A stretch of DNA of 34,122 nucleotides, from the NCBI RefSeq assembly GCF_000685295.1, contig NZ_ARYL01000039.1:1-34122 (forward strand), given 5' to 3'. Below, one piece after another: positions 32,255 through 34,122 of this stretch. Source of the stretch: Hyphomonas oceanitis SCH89. GTDB lineage: Bacteria; Pseudomonadota; Alphaproteobacteria; Caulobacterales; Hyphomonadaceae. Position 1 is the stretch's first letter; each line of letters opens with the position of its first letter. The notes beneath the pieces were generated by a model. That model was not told where the DNA came from, ran no database searches, and was given only the letters and a program-made list of their open reading frames with translations. Position numbers and translations under genes: made by a program.

Positions 32255-33106
32255 ATGAGACAATCTGAGCGGCGCCAGCAGTCGTCGAACAAGCTGATCA
32301 ATGCCTATCTCGAACTGGCCGCCGAAGAGGGCGTTTCGGCGCTGACCTTCGACAATATCGGCCAGTTCCCGCAGACCGACGAGGAATTGCTGGACTCGTT
32401 TGAATTCGGCGCCAAGCGCACGTTCGGCGACGAGCTTCAGCTGAACGCAACAGCCTATTATTATGCCTATGACGGTCTGCAAGTGCCGCTGGATTCCGTT
32501 GAAAATGGTCTGACCCTGACGCGCTTCTTCAACATTGAAGACTCACGGGCTATGGGTCTGGAACTGGAAGCCATGTGGACTCCTACGGACGACCTGCGCT
32601 TCATGTTCAGCTATGCCTATAATGACTCCGAAGTGCGTAGCGCTTGCTGCTTCGTAGATAATGTCGATCCAACGGCCAGCCAGCCGGGCGCTCAGCCGTC
32701 CGGTCCGGTCAATGCCAGCGGCAGCCAGCCCCAAAACCTCAAAGGCGAAATGCTTCCGCGCACCGTGCCTAACAAGGTTGGCCTCAATGTCAGCTATGAT
32801 GTGCCCCTTGGCGAAAATGGCGACCTGACTCTTTCGGGTAACTATTCCTGGCAGGACGCGACCTATCACGGCATCTTCAACCGGCCATACACGCAGACGC
32901 CGACCTTCGATCAGGTTGACTTTATCGGCGTCTGGAGAAGCGCGGATGAGACCTATGTGGTGACGGCCTATGTCAAGAACGCATTTGACGAACAGGGCTA
33001 TGATGGCGCCCGGGGCGGCTTGCTGTCATTCCCGCCGGGGATTGAGCAGACCTATTATCTGACACCGCCGCGCACAGTCGGCGTTCAGCTCGAACTACAC
33101 TTCTAA
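32255..33106 (+). pseudogene. Chimeric frame: TetR N-terminus joined to TonB-dependent receptor C-terminus
   Basis: One open frame of 283 codons with two unrelated halves. Residues 1 to ~36 (MRQSERRQQSSNKLINAYLE, then LAAEEGVSALTFDNIG) are the first helices of a TetR DNA-binding domain, with a good start (AAGGGGGAAGA before ATG). From ~37 on (FPQTDEELLDSFEFGAKRTF, LNATAYYYAYDGLQVP, DSRAMGLELEAMWTP, and the end RTVGVQLELHF) it is the last ~245 residues of a TonB-dependent receptor barrel, ending in the C-terminal aromatic. The join lies near 32355-32365. The TetR part stops before its recognition helix, and the barrel lacks plug and signal, so neither half can work. It is either a genomic deletion fusion or an assembly join. 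Confidence 0.8.
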
Positions 33107-33109
33107 CCT

Positions 33110-34114
33110 GTGGAAAAGGCTGCCAAACTCCCTTGGTCCACGAAGGCCGTATACGGTCTCGGAACGGTCGCTTTCGGTATCAAGGATAACGGGTTCAACG
33201 CGCTGCTGATGATCTACTATAACCAGGTCATCGGCTTGCCGGCGGCCTGGGTCGGCGCCGCGATCATGATTGCCATGGTCGCGGATGCTGTACTCGATCC
33301 GGTCGTGGGGCAGTGGTCTGACAGTCTGCGGACGCGCTGGGGACGGAGGCATCCATTCATGTATGCTGCCGTGCTCCCGGTGGGTCTTTTCTATCTTCTG
33401 CTCTGGATGCCGCCGGCAGTGGAGTCGCATGCCCTGCTGTTCAGTTATCTATTGGTAATGACAAGCCTGACCCGCATAGCCATCGGCGTCTATGAGGTCC
33501 CGTCCACCGCTCTGCTTGCGGAGTTCACGCAGGACTATGACGAGCGGACGGAGCTTGTCGCCTATCGCTTTTTCTTTGGCGTGGTCGGCGGCATTCTTAT
33601 GGGCATCTCTGTATTCGCGTTCATATTCGCGAACGACCCTGCTGCGCCGGGAGGGCTGCTCGATAAGGTTGGTTATATCAAGTACGCGTGGATTGCGGCG
33701 CCCTTAATGGCGCTGGCGATATTCATATCCAGCATAGGGACACATAGCCGTGTTTCGTCGCTGGTCCATTCCCCTCCGCCCCCACGGAGAGGTGCGCTGG
33801 CCGTGGCGAAGGAAATGTTCTCCACGCTGTTTCACAGGGTCAATGCACCCATCCTGTTCTCGAGCATGCTTGGCGCCATGTCGGGAGGTCTTTACGCGGC
33901 GCTGGGTGTTTATATCCAGACGTACTTCTGGGGCCTTTCCGCGAATAATATCGCCACGCTGACTGCGGGTAACCTTGTCGGCGTAATACTCTCCTTTGTC
34001 ATTGTGCTGCCGCTATCCAAATCGTTTGGCAAGAAATGGACGACGCTCGTCCTCTACATGGTTACGTTGATCGCGATGGTTGCGCCGATACTTGTTCGTC
34101 GTCAGGTATTTTGA
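33110..34114 (+). CDS. GPH-family glycoside/sugar:cation symporter, truncated or frameshifted
   Basis: Inner-membrane importer of glycosides or oligosaccharides. It starts with GTG three bases after the receptor-fragment stop, with no clear ribosome site. The N-terminal half carries the family pattern DAVLDPVVGQWSDSLRTRWGRRHP, and YEVPSTALLAEFTQDYDERTEL is the second signature. Helices continue to LSKSFGKKWTTLVLYMVTLIAMVAP. It stops at 334 residues (TGA 34112-34114), while GPH proteins are about 440-500, so roughly the last four helices are missing. The final residues VRRQVF are unlike the family, suggesting a frameshift in the last ~30 bases or poor sequence at the edge. Pairing with a receptor fragment suggests a former sugar-uptake operon. 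Confidence 0.85.
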   Translation: MEKAAKLPWSTKAVYGLGTVAFGIKDNGFNALLMIYYNQVIGLPAAWVGAAIMIAMVADAVLDPVVGQWSDSLRTRWGRRHPFMYAAVLPVGLFYLLLWMPPAVESHALLFSYLLVMTSLTRIAIGVYEVPSTALLAEFTQDYDERTELVAYRFFFGVVGGILMGISVFAFIFANDPAAPGGLLDKVGYIKYAWIAAPLMALAIFISSIGTHSRVSSLVHSPPPPRRGALAVAKEMFSTLFHRVNAPILFSSMLGAMSGGLYAALGVYIQTYFWGLSANNIATLTAGNLVGVILSFVIVLPLSKSFGKKWTTLVLYMVTLIAMVAPILVRRQVF

Positions 34115-34122
34115 GACAGAAG

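Noticed and set aside
1..33106. The receptor pieces at the two ends being two halves of one TonB-dependent receptor gene (circular element or wrap-around)
   Set aside because: The N-terminal piece belongs to the Xanthomonas/Caulobacter plug type, while the C-terminal piece ends like a different receptor group. Their sum also leaves a large middle unaccounted for, and no shared end sequence was seen.
22286..34122. Prophage or integrative element in the right part
   Set aside because: No integrase, transposase, phage structural gene, tRNA or flanking direct repeat could be found; only composition and repeats hint at acquired DNA around 29.3-31.3 kb.

Overview
The window looks like a chromosomal piece (possibly a whole contig, since both ends cut genes) from an alphaproteobacterium of the Caulobacterales/Hyphomonadaceae type. 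The reasons are GC-rich coding sequence, a Xanthomonas/Caulobacter-type TonB-dependent receptor, many predicted lipoproteins, no SusC/SusD pair, and short palindromic intergenic repeats. The genus is not determined.

Positions 1-22285 form a glucuronoxylan/arabinoxylan utilisation locus. Outside the cytoplasm are an outer-membrane TonB-dependent receptor (partial, left edge), two GH3 enzymes, a CE20-like acetyl esterase, a GH10 xylanase, a GH43 xylosidase/arabinofuranosidase and a GH115 alpha-glucuronidase. Inside are an aldose 1-epimerase-like protein, a xylose:H+ symporter-like MFS protein and a xylB-xylA-transaldolase run, meaning the isomerase route and not the Weimberg route. A LacI-family repressor lies downstream of the xylanase. 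Four intergenic regions carry five copies of a 16-bp palindrome (consensus ATGNTANC-GCTANCAT), one at or near nearly every start of a xylan transcription unit. I read these as the operators of the LacI protein, making the locus one xylose/xylan regulon.

Positions 22286-27750 are a separate, tightly packed operon: a LysM-like small protein, an 84-aa unknown, an amidohydrolase of the N-acyl-D-amino-acid deacylase family, an epoxide-hydrolase-like alpha/beta hydrolase, a FAD-dependent oxidoreductase and a TetR regulator. It starts just after a perfect 24-bp palindrome that fits a TetR operator. Its substrate is unknown, and it is the best candidate here for an undescribed pathway.

Positions 27864-34122 are accessory. 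A lipoprotein D,D-carboxypeptidase (PBP4/DacB family) is followed by about 540 bp packed with palindromic repeats. Next come a lower-GC orphan gene of unknown function and a conserved-looking hypothetical protein. Then comes a chimeric frame in which the first ~36 residues of a TetR regulator run straight into the C-terminal barrel of a second, different TonB-dependent receptor. Last is a GPH-family sugar:cation symporter that stops early at the right edge. The chimera and the early stop could be a real deletion plus frameshift, or errors near a contig end.
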